A stretch of DNA of 20,019 nucleotides from Sphaerosporella brunnea (lineage: Eukaryota; Ascomycota; Pezizomycetes; Pezizales; Pyronemataceae). A program made the position numbers and the translations under genes. Where the stretch lies: contig VXIS01000531.1 in the NCBI GenBank assembly GCA_008704415.1, forward strand, positions 1-20,019, written 5' to 3'. The number at the start of each line of letters is the position of its first letter. Position 1 is the first letter of the stretch. The notes under the pieces are model-generated. The model was not told the DNA's origin. It saw only the letters and a list, made by a program, of their open reading frames with translations, and searched no databases. Shown one piece after another: positions 9,762 through 19,824 of this stretch.

Positions 9762-9948
9762 GTAAAAACTTAAAAGAGACCCCCCAGATTTGGTTAGCGG
9801 CAAATAATTGTCTTATAAGGAAACTTTTAAGATTACTAAAGAGGGTTTTTGTTTTTTAGTGACTTCCTTTTGGAGATATTAAATTCCATATATGGCAATT
9901 CTGTGCCGCTAACCAAATCTGGGGGGTCTCTTTTAAGTGAGTTTTTAC
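9762..9948. mobile_element. MITE with 32-bp perfect terminal inverted repeats
   Basis: Bases 9771-9802 are the exact reverse complement of 9904-9935, including the core CAGATTTGGTTAGCGGCA, around a 101-base A/T-rich interior. The match resumes outward as GTAAAAACT (9762-9770) against AGTTTTTAC (9940-9948), interrupted by a 4-base insertion on the right. The total of about 187 bases, with long inverted ends and no coding capacity, is typical of a miniature inverted-repeat element. It can also fold into a single long hairpin. I see no clear target-site duplication, and the superfamily is unknown. Confidence 0.7.
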
Positions 9949-10645
9949 GGTATTTTATCAATTTTTGCCCTAAAAACTCAGTAAAACTTCGAGCATAGCC
10001 CGCAATTTCCAGTGCTAGGTTTCTTAATTTATTTCCATCGGTTTTTTTGTGTCGCATTGTCATGTTGTGGTTCTTGTGTGTATTATGCACGGGGTGTGGG
10101 TAGATCAGCCATATCATTTGGTATTCGACGGACACTTCCAAGGTCCACACGGAATGTGAATCCTACATACACATCCTACATACATATCAGTCAGAGACAG
10201 GGACTCCCGATTAGGACATGCACTCAGGTATCGAGAGAGTGGACTGTCAAATTTAAACTCAGGTGCCGAGTGACCCGCAGTGATCTCGAATCGCTGCAGA
10301 TGTGTCGTGTGGCATCTCCCCCGGATTGCCTAGCCGCCACTCCGCGTTTATCTTGCTTTTAATAATCGCCCCCCCCCCTGAAAAAAAAAACGCACGTAAC
10401 TCTCTCCATCCCATCTCACCATCGTTATTAAATCTCTCGTGCCGTATTAGGCACTCACGCTCGTTCACTACTCAGTACTACCCGGTGGTAGTTGTCGTTG
10501 TTACCACCGCGAATTTCACTTGTTCGATCGTTTCGAAATTCTAGTCGTCCTGCTTCTTGTTTCGTTACATCCTGCGCTGCTGCATACGGATCCCTGTGAA
10601 AGAGCCTTCTCCGACGCGATACGCGACCCGCTATAGCGAGCTGAA
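9949..10645. other. Upstream region of the amino acid transporter
   Basis: This should hold the promoter and 5' leader of the transporter. It includes a 13-base tandem duplication beginning TCCTACATAC (10161-10173 and 10174-10186), and a C10 run followed closely by an A10 run at about 10368-10390. Pyrimidine-rich sequence characteristic of fungal leaders follows, up to the ATG. I see no other gene. Confidence 0.55.
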
Positions 10646-12361
10646 ATGCCGTCTACAACAAATTACTCGGCCATCAGTCAAACCGATGTTGAATCCTACG
10701 ATGCAGTAACAGCTTCTGTCTCCATTGGCGCCCGAAGGTGGCCACTCCATCCGACAACGGAGCTGTGAAACCAAACTCGCTGACACGTTCTGTGATTCGC
10801 CAGACGACGCCGGGATAGCAAAGCTGGCCATAGTGGACAGGCGACATGGATAAGCAGCGTCGTGAACCTGCTGAACACCATTCTTGGTGCAGGCGTGCTT
10901 GCCATGCCGCACGCGATGTCCCAGTTTGGCATCGTCCTCGGCGTTCTCATAATCCTATTTTCCGGCGCCGCGTCCGGCTTCGGGCTCTACCTGCAGGCGC
11001 GCTGCTCCAAGTACGTTGCTCGGGGAACAGCCAGCTTCTTTTCCCTGAGCCAGCTCACGTATCCAAATGCTGCCATCGTTTTCGACGCTGCCATTGCCAT
11101 AAAATGCTTTGGTAAGATTCAACCTTGGAAATGCCTCCACGAGTTCTGAAAGACTGATGGAACAGGCGTGGCTGTGTCATATCTTATCATCATTGGCGAC
11201 CTGATGCCTCAGGTCGTCCGCGGTTTCGATTCTAGCCTGGAGAGATTCGATTTCATGCTGGACAGACATTTCTGGATCACAGTATTCATGTACACCCTTC
11301 CTTCTATGGTGCCTATGGCTATGCTGTGCTGATGCCGTTTGTCAGGCTCGTTGTTATTCCACTCTCTTTTCTTCGTCGCCTCGACTCCCTGAAGTATACC
11401 TCTTTCATCGCTCTTGTCTCGATCGGTTATTTGATCCTCATTGTGGTCGGGCACTACCTTATTGGAGATACTTTGGCGGACAGAGGCGAAATTCACCTCA
11501 TCGAATGGGCTGGTCCCATTCAAGCACTTAGCACTTTTCCTGTTGTTGTTTTTGCTTACACTTGTCATCAAAACGTGAGTTTTCGCTAGATCGACATGGG
11601 GCATGGGGATACTGAGCGCTGGGGCAGATGTTTGCTATAGTGAACGAGATCGAAGACAACAGCCACAAATCGACTCTCAGCGTTGTTCTGGGATCCATCT
11701 GTTCGGCAGCGGGCGTATATGTGCTGGTCGCGATCACCGGTTACCTTTCGTTCGGCGACCACCTCGGGGGTAATATCATTGCGCAGTATGCGTCTTCGTT
11801 AGCGACGACCATTGGCTGCGCAGCCATCGTGGTCCTCGTAGTGTTTTCGTATCCTCTGCAGATTCATCCTTGCAGAGGAAGCATCGACAACATCCTCAAG
11901 TGGCGACCACGCAGAGTGCACAGTCCTGCTATCCCCGGTAGAACCGCGGAAATGAGCGACATCAAGTTTGCCGTGATCAGCACTATTCTCATCGTTGCAA
12001 CGTACATTGTTGCCATGTCTGTCAGCAACCTTTCGACAGTGCTGGCATACGTTGGTAGCACTGGATCGACAGCCATCAGCTTGTAAGCGGCCGCGGCCTT
12101 CTCAGCTCTGTACGGGACCACGCTGACTGTTCTTGCAGTATCCTTCCTGGAATCTTCTACTGGAAGATATCGAATCCCGATTCGGATAACCGCTATCTGC
12201 TGAAGATCCACGATGACGAGGACGACATCGAGGCAAACTTGCAGGACGAAACGTTATCTCAGAAACTTTTGAGGCAGGCTGCTCTCGGACTTGCGTGCTA
12301 TGGCGTTTTCGTTATGATCACTTGTCTCTCTCTGAACATATTCTACAATGCTAAGCACTGA
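10646..12361 (+). CDS. Vacuolar-type amino acid transporter (AAAP family, AVT-like)
   Basis: A polytopic transporter of the amino acid/auxin permease family, closest in style to yeast Avt5/Avt6/Avt7 group proteins that move amino acids across the vacuolar membrane; substrate unknown. Six exons: 10646-10737, 10804-11111, 11166-11289, 11346-11574, 11628-12082, 12139-12361. All introns are 53-66 bases with GT..AG ends. The exon lengths sum to 1431 bases, giving 476 residues in one frame. A hydrophilic N-terminus with an RRRRDSK patch (residues 31-37) precedes SSVVNLLNTILGAGVLAMP, the first helix signature of the family. Further helices include VSYLIIIGDLMPQ, VVIPLSFLRRLDSLKYTS, FAYTCHQNMFAIVNE, GYLSFGD and YPLQIHPCRGSID. 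The C-terminus ends with a helix in LACYGVFVMITCLSLNIFY. No missing element is apparent. The first intron (10738-10803) was chosen because it joins both parts in frame and has a GCTGAC branch site. Confidence 0.92.
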
Positions 12362-13656
12362 GGTGTTTCGCGATACATATGCTGGGGCATGTTTTCGGTT
12401 TTCTTCTTTTTTTTTGGTTTCTGTTTTCTGGCGGGCGTTTTGGTGATTTTTAGAGACTCCATAGTAGACTGTATTCTTTGGCTTGGATGGAGGTGAGTAT
12501 TATGGACGTTTGCCTTGTAGGATTAGGTGGGTGTAGACGGTTAACCTTCTCATTGAGTGAATAGTTAGATTGAATGAATGACAAACGCTTTTTTTTTTTT
12601 TTTTTTTGGATACGCCTTTCTTTCCAAAGTGGAAGTGATGGGAATCCAGAGTTCTTCACTGCTGGTCACTCGCCTGATTGATTGCGGCCGAGAGCTGCTG
12701 CATGAGACATCAATTTTACAGTTGGTGAGTTTTCGAACTACTCAAGTAGCCGTCTATGTATGGTGTCGCCTGTGCTTCTGCTGGATGCATCGATGGAGTG
12801 GGCCTTGTTTGTTCAAAGTCATTCATGTATATACTTAGGAAAATATACCTATTATTAGAATTACAGTTGAAAAGAGGCGCTTGCTGCGACTGGAGCCGAG
12901 GGACTCGATGTTAGGTTGATTGTTTTCGGAGAATCAGGTCAGGAGAAGACGTGATCCTCGCTGTATTTGCACTTGCGGATAGATGTGCGGAGATATCGAG
13001 TACACACTATGTATGTAACAGTGTGTTCATTCTTTCTTTTCCGGGTCTGACGCACCATAGCAATTGGAGATGCAAATGAAAGTCTAGTAAAATGAGACAT
13101 AAGAGTTGGCTGGTTACATAATAAATAAATAAATTAGCGGGCTGCCTTACACATCGAGAAAACCATGCAGACTCGTTCCTCTAGAGTAGAGTATCTAGCT
13201 CCATTGATACTTATCCTCACATCAACACTGCGCACTGATACTCCCTCTACGATAGAAGAACCCTCCCGGCTTCCGTGGTGGTGTTCGTGTTCAACAGCGT
13301 CGTCGTAAGTGCTTTGTGTTGCTGCCCTGCTGCGTCCATCCCTGCTCTTCTAATTAAGTATATTCAACCCCCAAACCACCCATACCCCCCCCCGTCAATC
13401 CCTAAGGCCTGCCTGTTCTTGTCCTCCTCTATCGCTTCTACTCGCTCGCTCGTGGTCCCCCGTCGTCGTCGCCGGCCGTCCTTTCTCAACCGCCGCCGCC
13501 GCCCGTGATCGAGTCCCGCCCAACGTTGGATTCTGTTCGCTCGTTCCCCTTTTTCTTTCCACGCCGTCATCCCACGTCGCCTGAAACTTGTCAAGCCCGC
13601 CTTGAGAGGCGTTTACGCAATCGTTCGCTTCACTTCATTCACCATCCATTCAGAAA
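12362..13656. other. Transporter 3' region and SHO1 promoter/leader
   Basis: No gene is supported. A T19 run lies at 12589-12607. ATAAATAAATAAAT occurs at about 13120-13134. From about 13280 the sequence becomes strongly pyrimidine-rich, with a C9 run near 13385-13393, CGTCGTCGTCGCC near 13461 and CCGCCGCCGCCGCC near 13491. This looks like a long SHO1 5' leader. Confidence 0.55.
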
Positions 13657-14861
13657 ATGCGCGGGCAGGATCCACGGGGCAGGCCCTATGGCTCTGGAGG
13701 TTCTGGGAGGTTCGATTTTGGAAATATCGTCGGCGATCCTTTTGCGCTGGCGACTGTTTCAATAGCAATCGTGAGCCGACCTGACGCGGAACTGCCGCCC
13801 CTTTCGCGAAATCCCGCCCCCCCCCCCCCCACCCTCGGCGGACACGACGATCCACGTGTACTAGGAAGGCTGACGATCTACAACAGATAGCATGGTTAAT
13901 AGCATTTATATCCCAGGTTCTGGCCGACTCGGACGGTAATATAAAGGACTACCCGAAGTTTGCGTGGTGGACAATCACATACGAGCTCTTCTGCGTGTTG
14001 TCGGTTGCTCTCGTTGTCGCTCTCGACGCGATCCACAAGTACCATGTAGCGGTATGAGAAATGCCTCCCCTCCTTCCGAGTCTTGGGCTGGGGAAATGGT
14101 TGTCTGACTGTGCGGTAGATCGTGGGGTCGTTGGCGGCGGGATTGGTGTTTACCTGCTCTGCCGCGAACAATTTTGTTTATTCGCAAGAGGCCACCATGG
14201 AGGCTGCTGGTGCTGGACACATTTTGCTCTCCATAGTTCAGGTACGTCAGCTGGGAGTTGAGTTTACGGAAATAAGCTTGCGGCCCGTGGCTGACGGCGA
14301 CGCGCGCGCTCGTACTTGCGTTGGCTATCACAGATAATTTGGATTTTCTACTTTGGCTCCACCGCCGATACGATGTCTCACGCGTATGTCGACTCCTTTG
14401 CCCTCCACAAAGACGGGAAACATTCCGGACACCCTCTATCTCCAGGATATCTCGGTGACAGGCCACATACCAGTACAAGCAGCAGTCACCCTCCGCAGAT
14501 GTATACCAGTGCGCAACTAAACGGGTTTGAGACGAGCTCTCCGGTGACCGGTCATGATTACCGAAATTCGCTCGCCAAATACACTTCGCCGCACGCCACC
14601 ACCCCGACCCCGGGCCCTTCGACTACGCCTCAGCCTTCGAACCAGGCTATCGTCGAGCCGGAGGTCACAGCACCTACAGAATACCCGTACCGCGCCAAGG
14701 CCATCTACTCATACGATGCGAACCCAGAAGATGTCAATGAGATATCATTCCAGAAGCACGAAATCCTAGAGGTGTCGGACGTATCAGGGCGCTGGTGGCA
14801 AGCCAGAAAACAGAACGGAGAGACAGGAATAGCGCCATCCAATTACCTCATTCTGCTATAG
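13657..14861 (+). CDS. SHO1: SHO1 osmosensor, four-helix membrane protein with SH3 domain
   Basis: The plasma-membrane sensor/adaptor of the HOG MAP-kinase pathway; in fungi its SH3 domain binds the Pbs2-type MAPKK. Four exons: 13657-13770, 13887-14051, 14119-14241, 14334-14861. All junctions are phase 0 and the product is 309 residues. Membrane helices: about 28-50 ([20 protein letters not shown]), 62-85 ([16 protein letters not shown]), 93-110 ([16 protein letters not shown]) and 120-142 ([17 protein letters not shown]). A Pro/Ser/Thr-rich linker follows, and the SH3 domain occupies about 250-309, with [28 protein letters not shown] and the terminal PSNYLILL. Intron 1 (116 bases) contains a C14 run. 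From 14667 onward the gene lies within the left arm of the big palindrome, so its 3' end recurs inverted at 19825-20019. Confidence 0.96.
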
Positions 14862-16153
14862 AAACATTGTCCACCGTCGTCATGGCTACAGCCTGGGAGT
14901 ATTATACCGGTACAAGTTTCACATGATTTGACGGGTAGGACATTTTTCGCTGGTTGGTGTTGGTTATTCTTCAGCGCTTGATTTTGTCCCCCTTTCTGTT
15001 TTGATTGGGTGAGTGCTTTTTATATGTCAGTTTTTTTTTTTTTTTTTTTTTTTTTTGGGACGGTTTTTTGTTTGGGGCGTCAAGTACCGGTTATTTTGTC
15101 TGCGGTTGTGTGCTATGGGCTTTCATCCGTTTCCGAGCTGGGTCATCGTTGGGGAATGGTGAATGCCTCCGCATCCCATTCCATTCTTCGCTCTCGAATC
15201 TTTTCACCTTTTCCGCACCCATACATTTTCCCCTCCTGCCCAGTTTATTCCTTCCAGATATTATACCCCTTTTCCTTCCCCTGGAGCCCACACATGGTTA
15301 TGAGAAGATGATACCTTTTTTGTTATTTTTTGTCCTTTTTCTTCTTTTTTTCAACGCTGGATTTTGCCTGTGTTTTGTGTGGGCAGGATTTCCCACACCA
15401 AACAAAAAAAAGGGATTTTTGATCTTGTGTGTTTGTTTTTCTTGTCGCTCGTTTTTTTTTTGGACTTGATATTGCAGTGGGTGAGAAGGTTGCAGCGACG
15501 GGCTGGGGGTGATGCTATGGACAAAAATCAGAATGAATGAACACCGTTTGTTTAGTGAAAACTGGTTGCTTGGGTGATGCACAATGTATTTGTTAACGCG
15601 CATCGCGTCGCGTCGCGTCGCTGCGCGTAAAGTCATTGAAAGGGTGTACTCACGCAGCTGGAATCCCAGAGCATGTGACTTCAGGGTTAGGTTTTCCTGT
15701 GCACCTTGACTGTCAGCCAGTAAGGAATGGCTATTAAAACGTTTGAAAGTATGTGTAATTGATTCTACGTGAGTCGCAAGCGGACCGGCGATGCCGTTTC
15801 TGAAAATGGGGGGTTATCGAGAGGGAACGGATATCCCTTGGCTTCAGAAAACCTCACCCTGATGTCACATGATCCGTGGATTTTCTGGAGTATGGTGATT
15901 CAGGTGAAGACTTTTGGTGACGTATGATTTGCACTCTTACCTAAGTGCCTATCAATAGAATTTAAACCAGCCAGTCACGCAAAGGAAAACAGCCATACTG
16001 ATATGGTTATAAGTGTGGCAAGTATTTTGTCTATCTATCTGGGTTGTTGATCCCGTCTGCTAGGCCTAAATCTGGTTCACGAGATCATAATTAAGCCAAA
16101 ATTTGAAAAACAAAAAAACATAAAAAATGTTCCGTATTCCTCAAGACAGATAT

Positions 16154-16194
<41 letters not shown>

Positions 16195-16268
16195 AGTGAT
16201 CAAGATAACCCAAGCGCGTGCAAAAAAGAAAGAAAAAAAAAAAAACGAAAAGAAAACAGAAAACCATG
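14862..16268. other. Convergent spacer between SHO1 and LAG1
   Basis: SHO1 ends at its left and LAG1 at its right, so both 3' untranslated regions lie here. It contains a T26 run (15031-15056), a (GTCGC)-type tandem near 15603-15622, a 25-base imperfect inverted repeat (15672-15871), an A35 run (16157-16191) and an A13 run near 16233-16245. Long poly-Phe or poly-Lys frames here are products of the homopolymers, not genes. Confidence 0.6.
15672..15871. repeat. Imperfect 25-bp inverted repeat flanking 150 bp, MITE-like
   Basis: The 25 bases at 15672-15696 (starting CATGTGAC, ending AGGTTTTC) match the reverse complement of 15847-15871 with two mismatches. The interior is 150 bases without coding capacity. 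No target duplication is evident. It may be a miniature transposon or a diverged regulatory palindrome. Confidence 0.45.
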
Positions 16269-17342
16269 CTAGCCATCTTCCCCAAGCGGTTGCGACGGTA
16301 GATGACTGCTGAGTGCGTGACCATTAGTTACAGATTTCGCTGTCCGATTAGTTCCAACCATTCTTGCAATCGTTTCCGCTGAAGCAGTGCCGGTAGGCTG
16401 CTTTGAAATGTCTTCCAGCTCCTCCAGCTCATCGTCTTCTTCATCCTCATCCTCGCTTCTAGTGTCGTCTGCTCCAGCTCCCCGTACTACCCGATATGCC
16501 ACCCTTAATATCATGAACAGCCATATAAGGGTAATGATTTGTAACCCGACTAGAAGCGCCACAAACGTGCGCTGAATGGGAGGGGTAAAGCAGACCGTCT
16601 CGGATTGGAATGTGAACGTTCTCCAGAGCGTCTGGAAGTCGACACGACGGGCGGGGATCAATACTCCGTCGGCACCGTAACATCCAACCGGGATTGAGAC
16701 CACCGAGTCCTTCCACACAGAATACACTATCCAATTGTACATTCCGTGACGGCCGATGATCCAACCGACCAAGAAAATCCCGAACGCGAAATCGCAGCTG
16801 GTACTGTATCCGAGGTACTTCAGAAGTTTTGCCACCTATAACCAATCGTCAGCGGAAGCTCGAAATCGCAAGGTTGAACACGGATTCACCGAGAGCAAGA
16901 TGTCAATAACATCCATGATACACAAGATTACATGACCAACTCTCGTCATGTGATAGCAGTAACTCGAAGCAATCAGGGTGTATGTAATGATGTGGTGGGC
17001 AAACATTTGGTAGTGGTCCTTCCGTCTCTCCTCGATGTTCAGAACAAAAATCTGTTGTAGCCAAAAAGCAAATTGAGCCAAATAGTACCACTTAAACAAG
17101 CCGGTGGTCTCTCTCAGCGGCCAATCCGTCCATAGTTGCTGCATGTTGAACCAGTAAGGACTGTTCCAAAGTAGATGCTGGTGGACGTTGGTCAGTGAAT
17201 TTGATACCCTGCCAGTTGGATCGAATCCACGGCGGCCCGGAAAAGGAAAGACTCACCATCCCCACACCCCAAAATGTACCATAATAAATGACCAGCCAAG
17301 CTTGCTCGGAGAATCGAACCACCCCTTCTTGGATAAAAGCGA
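16269..17342 (-). CDS. LAG1: LAG1-type ceramide synthase, 3' part (5' end missing)
   Basis: A TLC-domain acyl-CoA-dependent ceramide synthase of the ER membrane, which N-acylates sphingoid bases. Three exons remain on the minus strand: 17342-17257, 17177-16890 and 16835-16269 (introns 17256-17178 and 16889-16836), giving about 312 residues. The first retained exon starts after a plausible acceptor (CTAAT branch-like motif, then AATGAG) and reads FIQEGVVRFSEQAWL. The Lag1 motif is present with paired histidines (FAHHIITYTL) and the acidic pair IMDVIDILLS. Later helices include FAFGIFLVGWIIG and LQIITLIWLFMILRVAYRV. An acidic stretch rich in Asp/Glu (DTRSEDEDEEDDELEELED) comes before the C-terminus. 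Full-length fungal enzymes are over 400 residues, so about the first quarter to third is absent: upstream of 17358 the sequence turns into the inverted copy. The coding part is intact otherwise. Confidence 0.9.
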
Positions 17343-17358
17343 CTCATTTTTAGATTAG
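17326..17358. other. 33-base single-copy spacer at palindrome centre
   Basis: These bases are not repeated in either arm. On the minus strand they extend the LAG1 exon (FIQEG) and then show an intron 3' end (CTAAT about 15 bases before AATGAG). They are therefore native sequence belonging to the left arm, not adapter or vector. The fold-back junction is at 17358/17359. Confidence 0.85.
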
Positions 17359-18415
17359 GGGGTGGTTCGATTCTCCGAGCAAGCTTGGCTGGTCATTTAT
17401 TATGGTACATTTTGGGGTGTGGGGATGGTGAGTCTTTCCTTTTCCGGGCCGCCGTGGATTCGATCCAACTGGCAGGGTATCAAATTCACTGACCAACGTC
17501 CACCAGCATCTACTTTGGAACAGTCCTTACTGGTTCAACATGCAGCAACTATGGACGGATTGGCCGCTGAGAGAGACCACCGGCTTGTTTAAGTGGTACT
17601 ATTTGGCTCAATTTGCTTTTTGGCTACAACAGATTTTTGTTCTGAACATCGAGGAGAGACGGAAGGACCACTACCAAATGTTTGCCCACCACATCATTAC
17701 ATACACCCTGATTGCTTCGAGTTACTGCTATCACATGACGAGAGTTGGTCATGTAATCTTGTGTATCATGGATGTTATTGACATCTTGCTCTCGGTGAAT
17801 CCGTGTTCAACCTTGCGATTTCGAGCTTCCGCTGACGATTGGTTATAGGTGGCAAAACTTCTGAAGTACCTCGGATACAGTACCAGCTGCGATTTCGCGT
17901 TCGGGATTTTCTTGGTCGGTTGGATCATCGGCCGTCACGGAATGTACAATTGGATAGTGTATTCTGTGTGGAAGGACTCGGTGGTCTCAATCCCGGTTGG
18001 ATGTTACGGTGCCGACGGAGTATTGATCCCCGCCCGTCGTGTCGACTTCCAGACGCTCTGGAGAACGTTCACATTCCAATCCGAGACGGTCTGCTTTACC
18101 CCTCCCATTCAGCGCACGTTTGTGGCGCTTCTAGTCGGGTTACAAATCATTACCCTTATATGGCTGTTCATGATATTAAGGGTGGCATATCGGGTAGTAC
18201 GGGGAGCTGGAGCAGACGACACTAGAAGCGAGGATGAGGATGAAGAAGACGATGAGCTGGAGGAGCTGGAAGACATTTCAAAGCAGCCTACCGGCACTGC
18301 TTCAGCGGAAACGATTGCAAGAATGGTTGGAACTAATCGGACAGCGAAATCTGTAACTAATGGTCACGCACTCAGCAGTCATCTACCGTCGCAACCGCTT
18401 GGGGAAGATGGCTAG
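17359..18415 (+). pseudogene. Second, truncated copy of LAG1
   Basis: Inverted copy of the LAG1 fragment on the plus strand: exons 17359-17427, 17507-17794 and 17849-18415. The coding sequence is identical to the left-arm copy where compared. It starts at the GVVRFSEQ segment because the arm begins there. Directly upstream in frame is a TAG (17356-17358), and no start codon or signal for the N-terminal third exists. As it stands it cannot encode a complete ceramide synthase. If the palindrome is an assembly artefact, this is not a separate locus. Confidence 0.85.
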
Positions 18416-18489
18416 CATGGTTTTCTGTTTTCTTTTCGTTTTTTTTTTTTTCTTTCTTTTTTGCACGCGCTTGGGTTATCTTGATCACT

Positions 18490-18531
<42 letters not shown>

Positions 18532-19824
18532 ATATCTGTCTTGAGGAATACGGAACATTTTTTATGTTTTTTTGTTTTTCAAATTTTGGCTTAATTATGA
18601 TCTCGTGAACCAGATTTAGGCCTAGCAGACGGGATCAACAACCCAGATAGATAGACAAAATACTTGCCACACTTATAACCATATCAGTATGGCTGTTTTC
18701 CTTTGCGTGACTGGCTGGTTTAAATTCTATTGATAGGCACTTAGGTAAGAGTGCAAATCATACGTCACCAAAAGTCTTCACCTGAATCACCATACTCCAG
18801 AAAATCCACGGATCATGTGACATCAGGGTGAGGTTTTCTGAAGCCAAGGGATATCCGTTCCCTCTCGATAACCCCCCATTTTCAGAAACGGCATCGCCGG
18901 TCCGCTTGCGACTCACGTAGAATCAATTACACATACTTTCAAACGTTTTAATAGCCATTCCTTACTGGCTGACAGTCAAGGTGCACAGGAAAACCTAACC
19001 CTGAAGTCACATGCTCTGGGATTCCAGCTGCGTGAGTACACCCTTTCAATGACTTTACGCGCAGCGACGCGACGCGACGCGATGCGCGTTAACAAATACA
19101 TTGTGCATCACCCAAGCAACCAGTTTTCACTAAACAAACGGTGTTCATTCATTCTGATTTTTGTCCATAGCATCACCCCCAGCCCGTCGCTGCAACCTTC
19201 TCACCCACTGCAATATCAAGTCCAAAAAAAAAACGAGCGACAAGAAAAACAAACACACAAGATCAAAAATCCCTTTTTTTTGTTTGGTGTGGGAAATCCT
19301 GCCCACACAAAACACAGGCAAAATCCAGCGTTGAAAAAAAGAAGAAAAAGGACAAAAAATAACAAAAAAGGTATCATCTTCTCATAACCATGTGTGGGCT
19401 CCAGGGGAAGGAAAAGGGGTATAATATCTGGAAGGAATAAACTGGGCAGGAGGGGAAAATGTATGGGTGCGGAAAAGGTGAAAAGATTCGAGAGCGAAGA
19501 ATGGAATGGGATGCGGAGGCATTCACCATTCCCCAACGATGACCCAGCTCGGAAACGGATGAAAGCCCATAGCACACAACCGCAGACAAAATAACCGGTA
19601 CTTGACGCCCCAAACAAAAAACCGTCCCAAAAAAAAAAAAAAAAAAAAAAAAAACTGACATATAAAAAAGCACTCACCCAATCAAACAGAAAGGGGGACA
19701 AAATCAAGCGCTGAAGAATAACCAACACCAACCAGCGAAAATGTCCTACCCGTCAAATCATGTGAAACTTGTACCGGTTATAATACTCCCAGGCTGTAGC
19801 CATGACGACGGTGGACAATGTTTC
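18416..19824. other. Second copy of the SHO1/LAG1 convergent spacer
   Basis: Inverted duplicate of 14862-16268, with a T36 run (18493-18528), an A26 run (19629-19654) and the same GCGAC tandem near 19063-19080. It contains no gene. Confidence 0.85.
18814..19013. repeat. Second copy of the 25-bp imperfect inverted repeat
   Basis: Mirror image of 15672-15871 within the right palindrome arm. The sequence is identical to the first copy in the part compared. Confidence 0.45.

Larger units (their letters stand above)
14667..17325. repeat. Left arm of giant palindrome (2659 bp)
   Basis: Every position x in this arm pairs with about 34684-34686 minus x in the right arm. I compared most of both arms base by base. 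I found no substitution, one length difference at the poly-A tract (35 here, 36 in the right arm), and five single-base length differences within 14846-15021. The arm contains the SHO1 SH3 coding end, the SHO1/LAG1 convergent spacer and most of the LAG1 fragment. Confidence 0.97.

Noticed and set aside
15005..15469. Open frame with a long poly-Phe run on the plus strand
   Set aside because: It has no ATG start (TTG), is driven by a T26 homopolymer, lies in the 3' region of SHO1, and has no domain.
16387..16575. Poly-Ser open frame opposite LAG1
   Set aside because: It is the antisense reading of the Asp/Glu-rich C-terminal tail of LAG1, which is the real coding strand.
17355..17360. A TTAGGG hexamer exactly at the palindrome junction, suggesting telomere fusion
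   Set aside because: Only one unit is present, part of it belongs to the arm (the complement of CCCC at 17322-17325), and there is no array. A single hexamer is expected by chance.
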